Position numbers and translations under genes: made by a program
Shown here: piece after piece, positions 47,629 to 59,591 of the stretch
How the letters are laid out: every line of letters starts with the position of its first letter
Numbering within the stretch: the first letter of the stretch is position 1
From: Hymenoscyphus infarciens
Lineage: Eukaryota > Ascomycota > Leotiomycetes > Helotiales > Helotiaceae
Direction: 5' to 3'
Length of the DNA: 64,000 nucleotides
Assembly: GCA_001414345.1 (NCBI GenBank)
Contig: LLCB01000008.1
Span: 248,001 to 312,000 of the forward strand
The notes under the pieces: generated by a model
What the model was told of the DNA's origin: nothing
What the model saw: only the letters and a program-made list of their open reading frames with translations
Database searches by the model: none

Positions 47629-48468
47629 TTGATGCTTGACCACCTAACCATGTCAACCATGTCTTCATCAATCTCTGCCACCGACATAAACACCCTCGCC
47701 AGATTTCTATCCCATCCACAAATTCCGTCTCTTGCCTCTCAAGAGCCAGTCGGCTGCATAGTAATCTGTCCCTCATCCGTCCTTTACAGCGTAACCATCC
47801 TCTTCTCAACCCTCCAAACCAACCCCCATCTCACCAAATCCCTCGTTTTATGCGGCGGAATCGGCCATTCGACATCTCTCATCTACGACGCTGTCGCTCG
47901 ACATGAAACCTATCGCCAGATCAAGAATGATGTCATCGGGTTGCCAGAAGCGCGAGTTCTGGAGATGATTATGAACAGTTTCTTCGATGTGGGGAAGATA
48001 AAGAGTGCTGGATGCGAGATATTTGTTGAAGATAAATCTACAAACTGTGGTTCGAACGCCATCGAGACTCGGAGGGTGCTTCAAAAAGCTGGAATTCCAT
48101 CTTCTGGAAATTATGTGATTATTCAAGATCCCACGATGTCACTTCGGACTGTTGCTTCGTTTCAGAGGACATACTCCGATCTTCAGGTTCCACCCATATT
48201 CCTGAGCTGTCCGATATTTGTACCCCAAGTTAGTAGCTCGGGCGTGGAGTTGAAGTATGACATTGAACATATCAGAGAAAATGAGTTATGGGAAATGAAT
48301 CGATTCGTGGAATTGCTGATAGGGGAGATTCCAAGGCTGAGGGACGACAAAGAAGGTTATGGGCCCAAGGGGAAGGGATTTATAGTTCATGTTGATGTTC
48401 CATCAGAGGTTGAAGAAGCTTGGAAAAGATTGATGGGTGTATCGCATGTAGGTCTGCACAACGAATAG
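47629..48468 (+). CDS. YdcF-like DUF218 protein, C-terminus altered by transposon end
   Basis: An uninterrupted ORF of 279 aa; the start may instead be Met8 or Met11. The protein follows bacterial YdcF along nearly its whole length: GGIGHST (76-82), EDKSTNCGSNA (134-144), QDPTM (166-170), and RLRDDKEGYGPKGKG then FIVHVD (236-256). YdcF of E. coli binds S-adenosylmethionine; the biological role is unclear. The intron-less structure and bacterial resemblance suggest horizontal transfer, an inference. The last codons (about VGLHNE and the stop) lie in the terminal inverted repeat of the element at 48446-49124, so the native C-terminus has been replaced. It may still be functional because the conserved core is complete. 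Confidence 0.82.
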   Translation: MMLDHLTMSTMSSSISATDINTLARFLSHPQIPSLASQEPVGCIVICPSSVLYSVTILFSTLQTNPHLTKSLVLCGGIGHSTSLIYDAVARHETYRQIKNDVIGLPEARVLEMIMNSFFDVGKIKSAGCEIFVEDKSTNCGSNAIETRRVLQKAGIPSSGNYVIIQDPTMSLRTVASFQRTYSDLQVPPIFLSCPIFVPQVSSSGVELKYDIEHIRENELWEMNRFVELLIGEIPRLRDDKEGYGPKGKGFIVHVDVPSEVEEAWKRLMGVSHVGLHNE

Positions 48469-49124
48469 ATGAATAAAATATTAATTATTCATCATAAATA
48501 TTAAATAAATATATAGTATTCGAGCGATTATTCGAGCAATAAGAGCTTAAATGAATATATTACGAATAGTTTCTATTCATTAAGCTTAATATCCGCCCCC
48601 TAGGTCTTAGTATAGAGAGTTCGTATAAGTTGAATTTCACTCCCTTTTTATATATATATTTAAACACAACTAAACTATAAATTCACTTACTTTCAATTTT
48701 TATTAATAGATTACTATCGTCTCTACTCTTTATTACTTATATATGTCAAAGACATGACACCCCACTTTCTAAAACATTATACACGTGACCTTTAAACTAA
48801 GGTTTCAAAAGGGTCGAAAGGCTCCACTCTTTTCACCTCATTTAATAATTTATCCACTTTTTAGCCCAGAAACGCCTTGGCGTAGCCTAATCGAGATGAC
48901 GAAAGCGACTAAAGCGGATAATTTCAAGGGATTTTCATATATATTTAGATAAGTGGGAAACTATACCAAAAGGGTGGAGAATACAGAATATTCATGAATA
49001 AACGACTGCTATTTACACCCTAAACGCTCCTTATTCTTGAATAATTCGAAGGGTATTTTATCCGTGGAAAATCGTGAATATTCTGAATATATTCGTAGCT
49101 TTTATTCGTTGTGCAGACCTACAT
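48446..49124. mobile_element. TIR element (679 bp) at the 3' end of the ydcF-like gene
   Basis: Perfect 22-bp terminal inverted repeats, 48446-48467 and 49103-49124, contain GTAGGTCTGCACAACGAATA. The interior is AT-rich, with repeated TATTCGT/ATTCAT motifs and no transposase ORF. A TA within the ends could be the target duplication, but no clear flanking duplication is visible. Confidence 0.75.
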
Positions 49125-49350
49125 AATATCGCTGCCCAAGTCCAAGTATTTATATACTCTTTCTTCTTAGATTCTCAACTGCCACAAGTAAAGTTTTTGT
49201 CCTAGCAGATAGCCTGTTTGTCGTTCTGTCTCCCCTCGTTCTTTCCTCCCTGCTTCAACAAACATCCTAGTTCCATGCACTATCTTCCAGCTCATCGAAA
49301 TTCATCCTAAGATACTTGGTCTTGATGTCTAATGGTTTTCGCGTTGTGAC

Positions 49351-50160
49351 CTACGATGTCCAATGGTCTATAGTGCTCTCGATGATATTTTCAGTTGTCT
49401 CCGGTGGCACCCCTGGACCACCAAACGGACTAGAGTTCTTCCTCGCGAAGTTCCTCCCCTCCACTTGAATACATGCTGTGATGTCTTCCCGGATCAAGTC
49501 TGGAGTAAGCTCAATACTGGGAACAATCTCGATCTTTCGTCGTAAACGTGGGTCTGAACGAGTCGAAATCAATATCTTGATAGTAACACTACTTTTGCTC
49601 TTCATTTCTGCGAGAACTAACAGAAGCTCGTCATACTCGGTTCTTCCCAACTCCTCGAACCCGTCGATGAAAATAGCTGTTGGAAGTGGCAGGTCTTGAA
49701 TTTTATGTAGTATTTCGCTAGTGAGATCTTGAACGTCGAGCTTGGAGGATGTGAAACAATTACTGCCCTCTCTATTGTGTTCTTCCTGAATTCCCTGGGG
49801 TAATGAAGCTTGTCCTTGTCCTACGCAAAGTTGTCTCAGAAGACTGGCTAGAACGTCACGGGCTGTCATTTTACCAACCTCATCTTTTCTGCAATATACA
49901 TAAATAGCTCCTCTGAACTCATGTGGGAAGTAACTATTTCGCTGGTGAATCAGTGACGAGCTAGAGATAGGTGAGCTTTTGCAGTAGAGTGTGCTAAAGG
50001 CATAAATACATCAATGTGCTTTTTCCCGACACGGATTTGCCATGGAGGTGTATAATGTCGGAGGTAACTGAGTCTTGCCAATTAACAAAGGCAGAATGCT
50101 TCTCTATCCATTCGCATATGCCTGGAGTAATTGAGGCGCTTATCATTCGCTGAAAATGTT
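49351..50160 (-). pseudogene. Decayed NACHT/P-loop NTPase
   Basis: On minus, about 50115-50000 reads TPGICEWIEKHSAF then HLHGKSVSGKST, a Walker A region of fungal NACHT proteins, soon hit by several stops (first near 49995). The frame from 49869 to 49351 then reads TARDVLASLLRQL, a Walker B-like AIFIDGFEEL and ILISTRSDP, and ends at a stop without the usual downstream helical or ankyrin part. Intact homologues act in heterokaryon incompatibility and immunity-like signalling. Internal stops and missing ends argue for a pseudogene. Confidence 0.6.
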
Positions 50161-50399
50161 GATATTTATATCAAAATAAGACTTTTCTCTGTTGATGTTC
50201 ATGAAGGTCGTGGTGTTAAATCAGCCTTTACCTACTTCAATCCCAAGAGTTTCGGGGTTGAGTTGCCACCAAGGAAAGAACGCTCACCGTTGGAATTCCC
50301 TTCAACCAACTTCAATATCTGAGAGTTAAACATCAAACCGCTATGAAAATTGAGTGTCAAGCGCATCTCTCGTGACAAGCACTCACAGATGCAGAACAT

Positions 50400-50930
50400 G
50401 AATTTGGAGGCGCGAGCGAAGTACCTCTCGCTCTTGCAATAACTTATGCACTTCCTCTCTCATGCCATACCACCCCAGCATTGTATGTTAAGCCAGTAAT
50501 GTTTGCTTTGACAAACCACCAAGACCCTTGAGCAAAACTGTCCAGAATTCGCTGAAATAATTTTCTTAATGAAATGGATTCAAAAGATAACATCCTTCAT
50601 GACTGCAATGATATGGACTTCCAATTCACAGATGCTCTGAACTTGAAGGTCCAATTGCCTTATACTTTGTGCAAGCTCGCCTTTTCCATAATTTTCCATA
50701 ATTTTCTTGGGTGAGGGGTAAAAATCGTCCCGCTTCGTTGAGACTGGCGCTCACGGACTTGTAGATTTTATCCACTTCTCCAGCGCTATTTTGAAGTGCG
50801 GTGTATCGCACGTAAACGAAAGCCAGGATGGCGGCAAGAAACGTGAGAAGACCGGTAATGCTTGCAGTTATGGAGAGTGGACTGTCCTCTATTATGCTTG
50901 CTTCCGAGACGCGCTTTTTTTAAAGGTTAA
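50400..50930 (-). pseudogene. Remnant of fungal single-TM membrane protein
   Basis: On minus the frame reads EDSPLSITASITG followed by a hydrophobic helix (LLTFLAAILAFVYV) and a heptad-like stretch (GEVDKIYKSVSASL), like a widespread uncharacterised ascomycete protein. There is no in-frame ATG before an upstream stop, a shift near 50670 moves the family frame, and further stops occur. The gene appears dead. Confidence 0.5.
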
Positions 50931-53396
50931 AACTCCCAACGAGGGATGTTTTGAGGGGATAAGGAAATTATTTCCATCTCAGCGAAGTACCTAGAACTTA
51001 ACTTTCATAGGTGAGAAGAATTCCATTACCTTCGTTCAAGCCACCCCAAACTCACCACCCCTTCACGAACTGTTTTACTTGATAAGGAGACGAACGCTTG
51101 GTAGCAAGAGGGGGAAATGTCTGACCTGAACAATGGCGACAATGGTATCTAGGCAGTGTATAACAACAATATGCCTTTTTTTCATGCTATCCTTCGAGGA
51201 GACTTTGAGTTGTGAAGTTTGCCATAAATCGGACGCAAGAAAAATATGAACAGAGAACCGTCTCTGGTGCTGACTCTCGGCTCCGAGCTAAGGTCTCAAG
51301 GCCTTCGTCACTTGAATCCCAAAGGTCTTTCTGCTTCCGAAGTCTGGAACCTAGGAGTAGTCCTGGAAAATCAAGAGTGTAGTGGTGATTATGGAGGCAT
51401 CTGGGAAATTTAGTATGAATGGTGCTGTGAAGAAAAAATAATCTCCCGTTTTCGCTAAATCACATTGAGTCTCTGCGGTAGCTCAAATCAAATAGTTTCA
51501 TGAGACGAAAGAAAACCGAGTTCTATGATTGTTTTAGAAAAGCAAGGTGACTTTGAACTTCTGGCAAGCAAAAGGTTACTTTCCTTTCCTCACGTTCCAC
51601 ATCCCTCGAGTGTTACAACACTCGCAAAGGTCTTCCACCGACGCAACCTTGTACGCTGTACTTTTCTACAAACTCAGAGCACTCTTTCCTTCCCCAAGTT
51701 CGTTCCCTTCTCTATCCCGAGGCTTGCGCTGGTATCACCAGTACGGCCTTCATTCTCGTAGCACACGCTTTTCCGAATGCTACAAGTACGAGACAGGTTT
51801 AAATCTATAAAGTAGATATATTTAAAAATGTTGCTTTTTCTTTTATTTAGTATTGTTTTAATTTGTATATTCATAGCTCCTTTTGTAACAAGAAACAATG
51901 CGAGGGGGAAACAGCACACTCTTTCTTTCCCAGCGGTGACTATGGAGATGGCTGAAACGAGGGAGAGTACTCTGACTATAAATGCTCTGAAGGAGAACAT
52001 GGTTCGAATTGTTGATATGGGACTTTGTTTACTTGGAAGTCGCTTATTTGTTTACTTCCCCGCGACAGGTTGAAGCCCTCCTGCTACCGCACTTCACTCA
52101 GAAACGATATATAACGATGTATAACAGAGTGGCTGGGATATTCGCATGCTCAGGGCAGTAGCTATCTTCTGTTAGGGGCAATTGTCACGGGACAAACCCA
52201 GACTGGAACGTGCTGTGTTTGGTATGTCATCTGACAAAAATAAATCTTAACTTCATCCTTTCCCGCATATGTTCTTTCAAGAGAAGGACTACATCCAAGA
52301 GAAGTATCAAAGTTCGATAGAAGACACAACTTAATGCTTACTCGCTGCAACACTTGAGATTGGCCGCTTCCCATCAACACTATTACATCCCCACTCTATT
52401 TTATCACTTCCACATCACCCCTAGCGGAAAACAAAGAGACGAAGAAAAGAAATTGGGTAGCAACAGTTAAAGAAATGCGGTCCATCCACCTCGCAAGGTC
52501 GCTAAATAGAGGCAATCTTTTCATGTAAGATTTTATCGCCACAGTTGGGAAAGAAACATGAGTAAGCCATTTAGAAGGACCATCAATTCTATCATACTGA
52601 GGGGCATGGTAAGATAAGTAGTAGTCATTCTCGATTACCCTGAGCAATTCGTATGATCAAATTTTTGCTAGTGGTGTAGGCTCACTGCAGTTTATCGAGC
52701 TGAGAACTATGTCCGTGTATCTACTCACAAAGATAAATGTTAACTTCAGTAGCTATGCAGAAAACATGAAATAAACCTCACGAAGTCAAACATTGAAACA
52801 ATCCAACAAACTGCAGGTATATTCAATAGCAACAGCATTCAGCTAACATACTACGTTTGTAGGGAAAGGAGTCTAGAAGTCCGAAAACCACTACACTTCA
52901 TAACAAGGCGCATAGGTATGGAAGAAGGGACAGATATAAACACACTTTTTGACTTGAATTACCTGGGAACGGAGAAGGAGAGAGGGGAGTGGAAGCGAGA
53001 AAATAAGGCAGAAGGGCAGTAGCGAGGGAGAAAAGTAGATGTGAAAGGGATATTTGTACGAAACTTTGGATGTACCATATGCAACACCAGATATTCCTGT
53101 CAAGATAGTAGAACAACTCTTGAGAAGTGCGATATGCAACAAAATTTCATCGTATTTTATCGCAATTACAGAAGAAAGACTTCAAATGATTTCAGAATCC
53201 AAAAGATTTATCGTCTGGTCGTTGCAAATGTTTATGATATCTAATATTCTTCACTTAAAATAGAATAATAGAAACTAAAAGCACTACTTACTCTATGATA
53301 CAAGAGGAAGAAGAAGCATCTCTAAGAAGATAACTGTTCATAATAGAGCTCATCCAAGAAGAATTGAAGAAAATGATGACTTAGGATAACTTCATT
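50931..53396. other. Intergenic / gene-poor
   Basis: No supported gene. The ORF at 51828-52073 begins with a hydrophobic helix but has no further support. Confidence 0.4.
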
Positions 53397-55100
53397 CAGA
53401 CTTGGGCACTGATACTATCGATAAAATATCGAGGGGGTTACTGACGATTACCATATCGAGGAGAACTTAAATAATGATATAACGGATATATACGATACAT
53501 CGATAGGTATCGATATATCGAGTCATGTGATCGTAAAATAGTAAATCCGTGCCGGCAGCCAATAGAATCTATAGGCTCGACTTTAAGCAAAGTCACATGC
53601 TTATTATTAATATAACATAAGTAAGTTCTTAGCTTAAAGTGATTAATCTAGATTTATTAGTATAGCATTTATATAAAAGAAAATTAGCTTTTAGAATTAA
53701 AAAGAGTAAATTATATCATGTGATTTATATTTACTATGTAGAGCTACTAGATTAAAAAAAACCGATATAGATCGATAATCGTCTCTTTTTTACTAACAAT
53801 ACATCGCGCTAATCGTATCAGAGCAAAAGAGTATCGATTTATGTCGAGAGCCGATTATCGAATACTTTATCGATATAAAAGTATCGGTGCCCAAGTCTGA
53901 CTTCATTCCACATATTCTTTGTTATTATTCACAAGAATTTCCATTGTTTTAGTAGAAGAAAAACATAATAATCATAAAAGGAGACTCATAGCAATATTAT
54001 AAATGATAGAACCTTTGACTTCAGAACATCATCATCGTTAGTATTGTCATTCTTTGTTCTCCAAAAACAGCAGAGTAACATCTTATTGCTTTAAGAAACT
54101 CTTGGCACTTCCGCACTTCCGCTCTTCTAAACTTCTAGGTTTCTCCACCCCTTCTACATTTCTCTCATATGCCTACTATCTCACATATCTAGCTTGTACT
54201 TTTCTTCTTACTCCAAATTGCGATGTTTAAGAAGGAAGAGGATAAACCGCAATCAAGAAGTCAAAAATTACGTCGCTTGTTTTCAACTGGCTTAAAACTT
54301 GGGCGTTTTCGAGTTGAGGGGAGGGAGGTATTCAAGAGGTTACACGAAACCCCAAAAGAGCTGTGGTAATCATGAGACCCTAGCCCTCTATTTGCTTGTT
54401 CTTCAAGTACCTTGCTGCTCTCTCTTACACTTTTTCTTGTAGCGTTTAAAAAGAGGCTACAGCATTCAAGAGGGGTTTGCAATAGGTATAGCTATTTCTC
54501 CTAACTTTATTAAAAAAAGTACAAGCTATACAAACAAACCCTTCAAAAGAAGATCGTAGTACTCTTAAAAGTGCGATATGCAACAGAATCTCTGTGATAC
54601 AGATAGTAGTACTCAGCCCAGAGAAGTGCGATGTGCAACAAAGTCAATTTTAACTATGACAGAGATTCCAAGGTATTATCATCGCACATTTTCACTTCTC
54701 TAATTTGGTGAAGCAATTGAATAACAAAAAGCTTGAAATGAACTTACTAGAACAGTAAAAATAAGACAACCCTCTGCCTTAAACCTCATTCTTCTAGGAG
54801 AATACTCATTATAATAAGAAATGAATAATACAGAACATCAAAACAAAAGTACAAGTGATTTCTCTCAAAAATGATCTCAGTCACTATTCACTTCAAATAA
54901 GCAATTATTTAAACGAACAAAGTAAAACAAAGCATAGAATGACATTATAAGTAGTCACTCTCTTCAAAATTGCGAACTGCAACAAAACCAAAGATGAGTA
55001 AGAACAGGACCTTCATAGTTGAGAAGTGCGTAGTATAACATAAAATGGAAGAACCTAGAATAGTAGTCCAGCCATTGAGAGGTGCGAAGTGCAACAAAAT
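53122..55100 (+). repeat. Dispersed motif GAGAAGTGCG..(5)..GCAACAAAA, six copies
   Basis: Imperfect copies at about 53122-53145, 54566-54590, 54621-54643, 54966-54989, 55021-55044 and 55077-55100, all on the plus strand. Several are preceded by TAGTA(C)TC-like sequence, so the repeat unit may be about 45 bp. Spacing is irregular and the hAT-like element lies between copies 1 and 2. Confidence 0.6.
53397..53899. mobile_element. Non-autonomous hAT-like element (503 bp)
   Basis: Terminal inverted repeats begin CAGACTTGGGCAC (53397 onward) and mirror TGCCCAAGTCTG (ending 53899). A perfect 8-bp target duplication ACTTCATT lies at 53389-53396 and 53900-53907. The 8-bp duplication and CAG-type end are hallmarks of the hAT superfamily. 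The interior carries many TATCGAT-type palindromes and no transposase. Confidence 0.85.
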
Positions 55101-56018
55101 AAGAAAGTATTAAAACAAGTACTGTAAAAAAAGAAGATCACACTTAAATATCATTTCTATTCTAGTAATTATTCACACTAATAGAGAGGTTTCTAGTTAA
55201 GTTGGATAACGGAGAATATCAAAGGAAGTTACTAGAGAATTAGAAATACGACAGCACTTATCTCAAAACCTATTTAGCAACTAATTAGGACAATAGACAT
55301 TTCTCAAAATGAAGAGAACGACAAGAACATATGTGTGAGCTTATTCAACTCAATTTCAAAAGCCTAAGCTTATTTCCCAAGCTTTATTCTTAGAGTATTG
55401 CTAGAAACATCACTGTTCAAAAGCTAGGAGGTAAAAACATTAAGCGAGCATTTTTACCGAACCACCAAAAATGAACCACAATAATTCATCAGGGGGAAAA
55501 ATCACCTCCGATGTAATCTCCGGTCCTTCATAAACAGAAGCCCTAACCGAAAATAGACAAGGATCCAAGCCCCAATGTCCCCCACCCAACTACTTGTCGC
55601 ACCCCCTTACACCGCCTGACCCACCCACAAATCGGCAGAATAAAATTTATATCTTGCCATCCAACACCACTTCTTCTTTCCTTTCTTCTTTCATTCCTAC
55701 AACCTCCCCCAAGCACCACCACATCGCCCTCCCTGCCGCCGCAGAGGTAAGTCCTTCACCCCTTTTCCTTTGATATCATACTGCGTATTGCACCTCGCTT
55801 CACTCAACGCTCTATTGTTTGTGATGCTGCTTTTTTATTCACCGCTCGTCTTGAGGCTATTCACCTCTCCGCTGGTATATTTCTGAGCGAAGCCCCTCCC
55901 ATCTTCTTCTTCGTCATTCCTCCTCAACCACCACAATCCCATCAAAACAACGGATCTCATCTCAAGACACTCCTCGCAAAATACCAGCAACTGACAGGCG
56001 AAATAGATAGTATCAACC
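53908..56018. other. Gene-poor stretch and promoter of the 501-aa protein
   Basis: No gene is seen up to about 55.4 kb. A GTAAGT at 55747 after a CT-rich leader may be the donor of a 5' UTR intron for the downstream gene. AATAAAATTTATATC near 55639 is TATA-like. Confidence 0.4.
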
Positions 56019-57700
56019 ATGCCTCCAACGCAGCTTGAGAAGGTTTCCGGCTCTGACGAGTCGAAGTCCTGGGGATTGAAGGTGCCCGGCCGTCCTCCCA
56101 CCCCCTCCGAGGGAGCTGCGCAGGTAAGCTACTCCTTTCTAACAATCTGCAGCAGAAGAATGCTAACTCATCGCAGTTATATACCAGAGTCGGCCCCAAA
56201 GACAGCCAAAAGATCGTCTCCTTCGAGAATGGTACATGCCTGACGTTCGGCCCCATGGTAAGCGAAACAAGAAACTTCTCATTCAATGAACTAGCTAACA
56301 ACTCCATAGGATCGAGTAGACGTTTTCGACCTCGATGTCCATCCCTTTGCCGATCAAGTTGCGGAGATTGATAAGGCAATTCATGATGTAAAGGCTGTCC
56401 ATGATCGGTATGAAGCAACCGAAGACACCGACGACGCCTTCCAAAACTTCCGCTCGCGCTCTTGCCCCCCAGAGTTGGTCACAGAAGTGACTCTCGTGTC
56501 GGGTACATATAAACAAGTCCCTTCCGTAAGTCTATTACCTCCTTTCTTCTCCATCTACTCTCGAAATTGAAAAATACTAATTGTTTGTTTCACCAGAAAC
56601 ACGCCAATCTAACAAACATGGTCTCAATCTACAACAGAGTCGGAAAGGTTGATGAAACCAATCATGGAGACACACGATACGGTACGACCGGTAGACCTCC
56701 TCCAGACGCTCAGCCTCGCTTCCTACCACAAGGTCCTCCAGGGCCACCAGGTGGTCCTCCAGCACCACGGTTCTATCAAAGACCAGGACCAGGACAGACA
56801 CCAGATAACTCACGAGCCCGCCGTTCAACTCGTCGCGCCGCGGAACGCGACGACATTCTTGACCAGGAAGAAGAAGAGGCTGGCAACGTCCAGTCTCGCT
56901 TCTTGAGACATCTCGCTGCTGAGCAGCATCAACACCAACATATCGCGGCGGGTTCATATATTGGTGGACACGCAGTACACTACAACCCTCAAGTCCCCTC
57001 CTTCGGCTACTACAATGGATATATTATGGAAGGTGTTGAGCACAACGTTCACGATTCTCGCTCTGTTCTGCGTCCTCCACCAGGGTTTGAGCACCTTGCC
57101 CATTCTCGTCTCCGACGTTCTCGTTCAAGCATCACAGTACACGAAGATGACAGCGATCGTGTTAAGGGGCTCCTCCGAAGTAGACGAGATTTGTATGCAC
57201 AAGAGGGCTTCCCTCGCATGCAGTTCCAGCCCCCTACTCCCAACATGGCTGGTGCGGGACCTGCGATCCAAAACCGTGCTGTTTCTCTGGAGGATAGACC
57301 AAGCAGCACCGACTCTGGATGGTTCCCTCCACCAATTGAACGATCACCAAGCGGCATGGACTTCCATGCACGCCCATCAGGTCTTCTTTCTCTTGACTCG
57401 CGGTTTGAAACCACTCGTGAGCAACCTCTTACAGCCAACTCCCAGATCTGGGGGACTGCAGACCAAGCAACTGGTTCCTCTAGGGGTCCTTCTCCACTCG
57501 AACCAGCAATCAACATTCCTGGGATGGGTGGCCGCCGTCTCTACGAATCCGCCTCATACGGTCCAAGTCGCGTTTCCACCCCCGGCAGCTTTGCCGGTGT
57601 CCCAACTGGTTCTTCGGCCGGTCCAATCTCACGACCTGGTGGTCAACCTCGTGCTGGTTCTGTCCCTCGTGGCGCCAGAAAGGTTAGCGGATGGTGGTGA
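56019..57700 (+). CDS. 501-aa low-complexity protein, function unknown
   Basis: Exons 56019-56123, 56177-56257, 56310-56525 and 56597-57700 join in frame; introns of 52-71 bp are all GT-AG. I do not recognise a named domain. The N-terminal part (1 to about 140) is conserved-looking: LYTRVGPKDSQKIVSFENG and VDVFDLDVHPFADQVAEID. After it comes a long disordered part rich in Pro, Gly, Ser and Arg, with PQGPPGPPGGPP, an RRSTRRAAERDD basic/acidic patch, an EEEE tract, His/Gln runs (EQHQHQH) and a basic Arg/Ser region (LRRSRSS). It ends KVSGWW. There is no signal peptide or membrane helix. Real by coding pattern and clean splicing; role not assigned. Confidence 0.8.
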
Positions 57701-59591
57701 GCTTGCTGCTGTTTTTGCGCGTCTGGGTGGTGTTTTTTCGGCGTTTTTCGACATCGTTGAAGGTGTTTCTGGTGCGTTTTGGTTGCGAGATACCCCACGA
57801 CTTTGATCTGTTTTCTTTTTTCCTTTCCCACCAAGATGTATTACGATAATACGAGATGTGGTCTCGATAGGGGGTTGTTTTATGCTAGATTCAAAGGTGT
57901 CATTAATGAAGTTGGGGTGGACACAGATGTACCATAATCTTGCGCAAGCTTTGTTTTTCGCGTCGTTGGCGAAATAAAGCTTCATAAGAATGAATATATT
58001 AAGATGAAAGCTATTACTGTATGCTTCGCTATGGCCTTATCTAAGCTCTTCTGATTCTCTTTTTCCTAAAAAAATCGAATAATTTAATTCTTTCTTTTAA
58101 TTTAAGATTCTCTTCTCTCCTTTCTTTTCACTTAATCTTCTAGTAGTTTCTATTACATCTTTAATTTAACTACCTATTTAGAATAATAGAATTAAGGTAA
58201 AGAAAGATGAGATTCTCTTTTCTGCTCTCTTTCTCTTAAACTTCTAATAGTCTAGTAACTTCTGCTATTTTTATATCTTTATTATTTTATCTAGAAGAAT
58301 AGAAATAAGGTAAAGAAAGATAATCTTTCACTCTTAAAGATATAGTATCTTAGAAAAAGTATACTCTCAATTTTGTTCTTCCATTTCTCTTAAATAATAG
58401 AAATAGACATGTTGAGATAGCTTCTTTGAAGTCTGCTGTCTTATTTCTTTTTTATTTATATTAGCTTTTCTTAGTTAAAAAAAACTATCGAGATTATTCT
58501 AGCTTTTAAAATACTTATTATCTTTCTTATTCTATGATCTAGGCTAGCGTGTCGTTTATTCTCGAATAGAGCTAATTTCTCGAAAAGAGATGTTTTTATT
58601 ATTAAGTAGTCTCAAAGTAAATATCTTATGAGATATTCTCTCGCTTTACTAACTAACTCTTATCTTTCTTCTTCTTTCTCGGTTTTCACTCGGCTTAGCT
58701 TCTTCTTACCTCTCGCCTCAACTATATAGCTTTGATTTTCTAGCTAATATCAGGTGTTAGCTCTTCTTTGCCTAGTCTAGAGAGAGAGAGACTTACTTTA
58801 ATTAGCCTATACTTTTAGTTAGACTAGATAGAGAAGATAAAAACACTGACTATATTTTCAAGTCTAAGAACGAGAGGCTATGATAACTGCTATAATACAT
58901 AGGTTCGTGAAAAGTTTAATAAAGAGGTTAAGACTTGTTGATTCAGCTAAGAGAGTTGGTTTATAAGAGAGCTATAAAGTTCGTCGCTTACTTGTAAAGT
59001 TAAGACGACAAAGTAGTAAAAGCGTAAAGCCCTAGGTATTTAGAATTGACGACAAATAACCAAGACCAAAGACTTGGGAGAGAGTAAGAGAAAATAAGAG
59101 AGGGTTTATCGATTACTTACGAAGTCAAGCTAGTAAACGCAGTAGAAGCGAGAAACCTAGTGTCTACTCTAGGCTTGGAATTTGAATTTAGCTCTCGAGA
59201 CATTGCTTCCAAATGTCAGAAGATGAAAAGTGTAATAAGAGGTGAAGTCAAGATAGATCTCTAAAGACAGAGCTTAGGAGGAGTATATATAGGCTCCCAG
59301 GGACATGTGCTACAGATAACCTAGAGCGTTCTTTAGCAGTTGCTCTAAAACATTGCTAATCTTAGCAATTATCCGAGCAAGACTTTATTAGTACTTTCAG
59401 AGGTAAACAAATCTTCAAGTAAATAAGCAGACTCTAAATAAATAAAGTCCTATATTAATTATTCTCTAAGTAGCTGTTTTCTTCCGCCAGGACCCAAAGA
59501 GAGCGAGATATATCTCTTACTCTAGTCTCAGAAATCAGATTCGTAGCCTGAGTAGTAGCTTATAGAGGAGGATATCTCTTCAGAGCCGAGA
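57701..59591. other. Intergenic with diverged tandem duplication
   Basis: No gene. Two diverged direct copies of about 115 bp lie at about 58104-58214 and 58211-58325, each starting GATTCTCTT and ending AAGGTAAAGAAAGAT. The rest is moderately AT-rich, probably old repeat debris. Confidence 0.45.

Noticed and set aside
48446..49124. hAT assignment for the TIR element after the ydcF-like gene
   Set aside because: No 8-bp flanking duplication is present; only TA at the ends is consistent, so the superfamily is left open.
52000..52015. tRNA B-box-like GGTTCGAATT
   Set aside because: No matching A box, acceptor stem or anticodon arm could be folded around it.
51828..52073. 81-aa ORF with a hydrophobic N-terminus
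   Set aside because: Could be a small membrane protein, but the remainder is unremarkable and the opposite strand is equally open; insufficient support.
53122..55100. CRISPR-like array from the repeated GTGCG...GCAACAAAA motif
   Set aside because: Copies are imperfect, spacing is irregular (tens to over a thousand bases) and the genome is fungal; no cas-like genes.
56961..57806. 281-aa ORF in another frame of the 501-aa protein gene
   Set aside because: Shadow frame; the frame beginning at 56597 joins cleanly through three introns to a coding upstream part.
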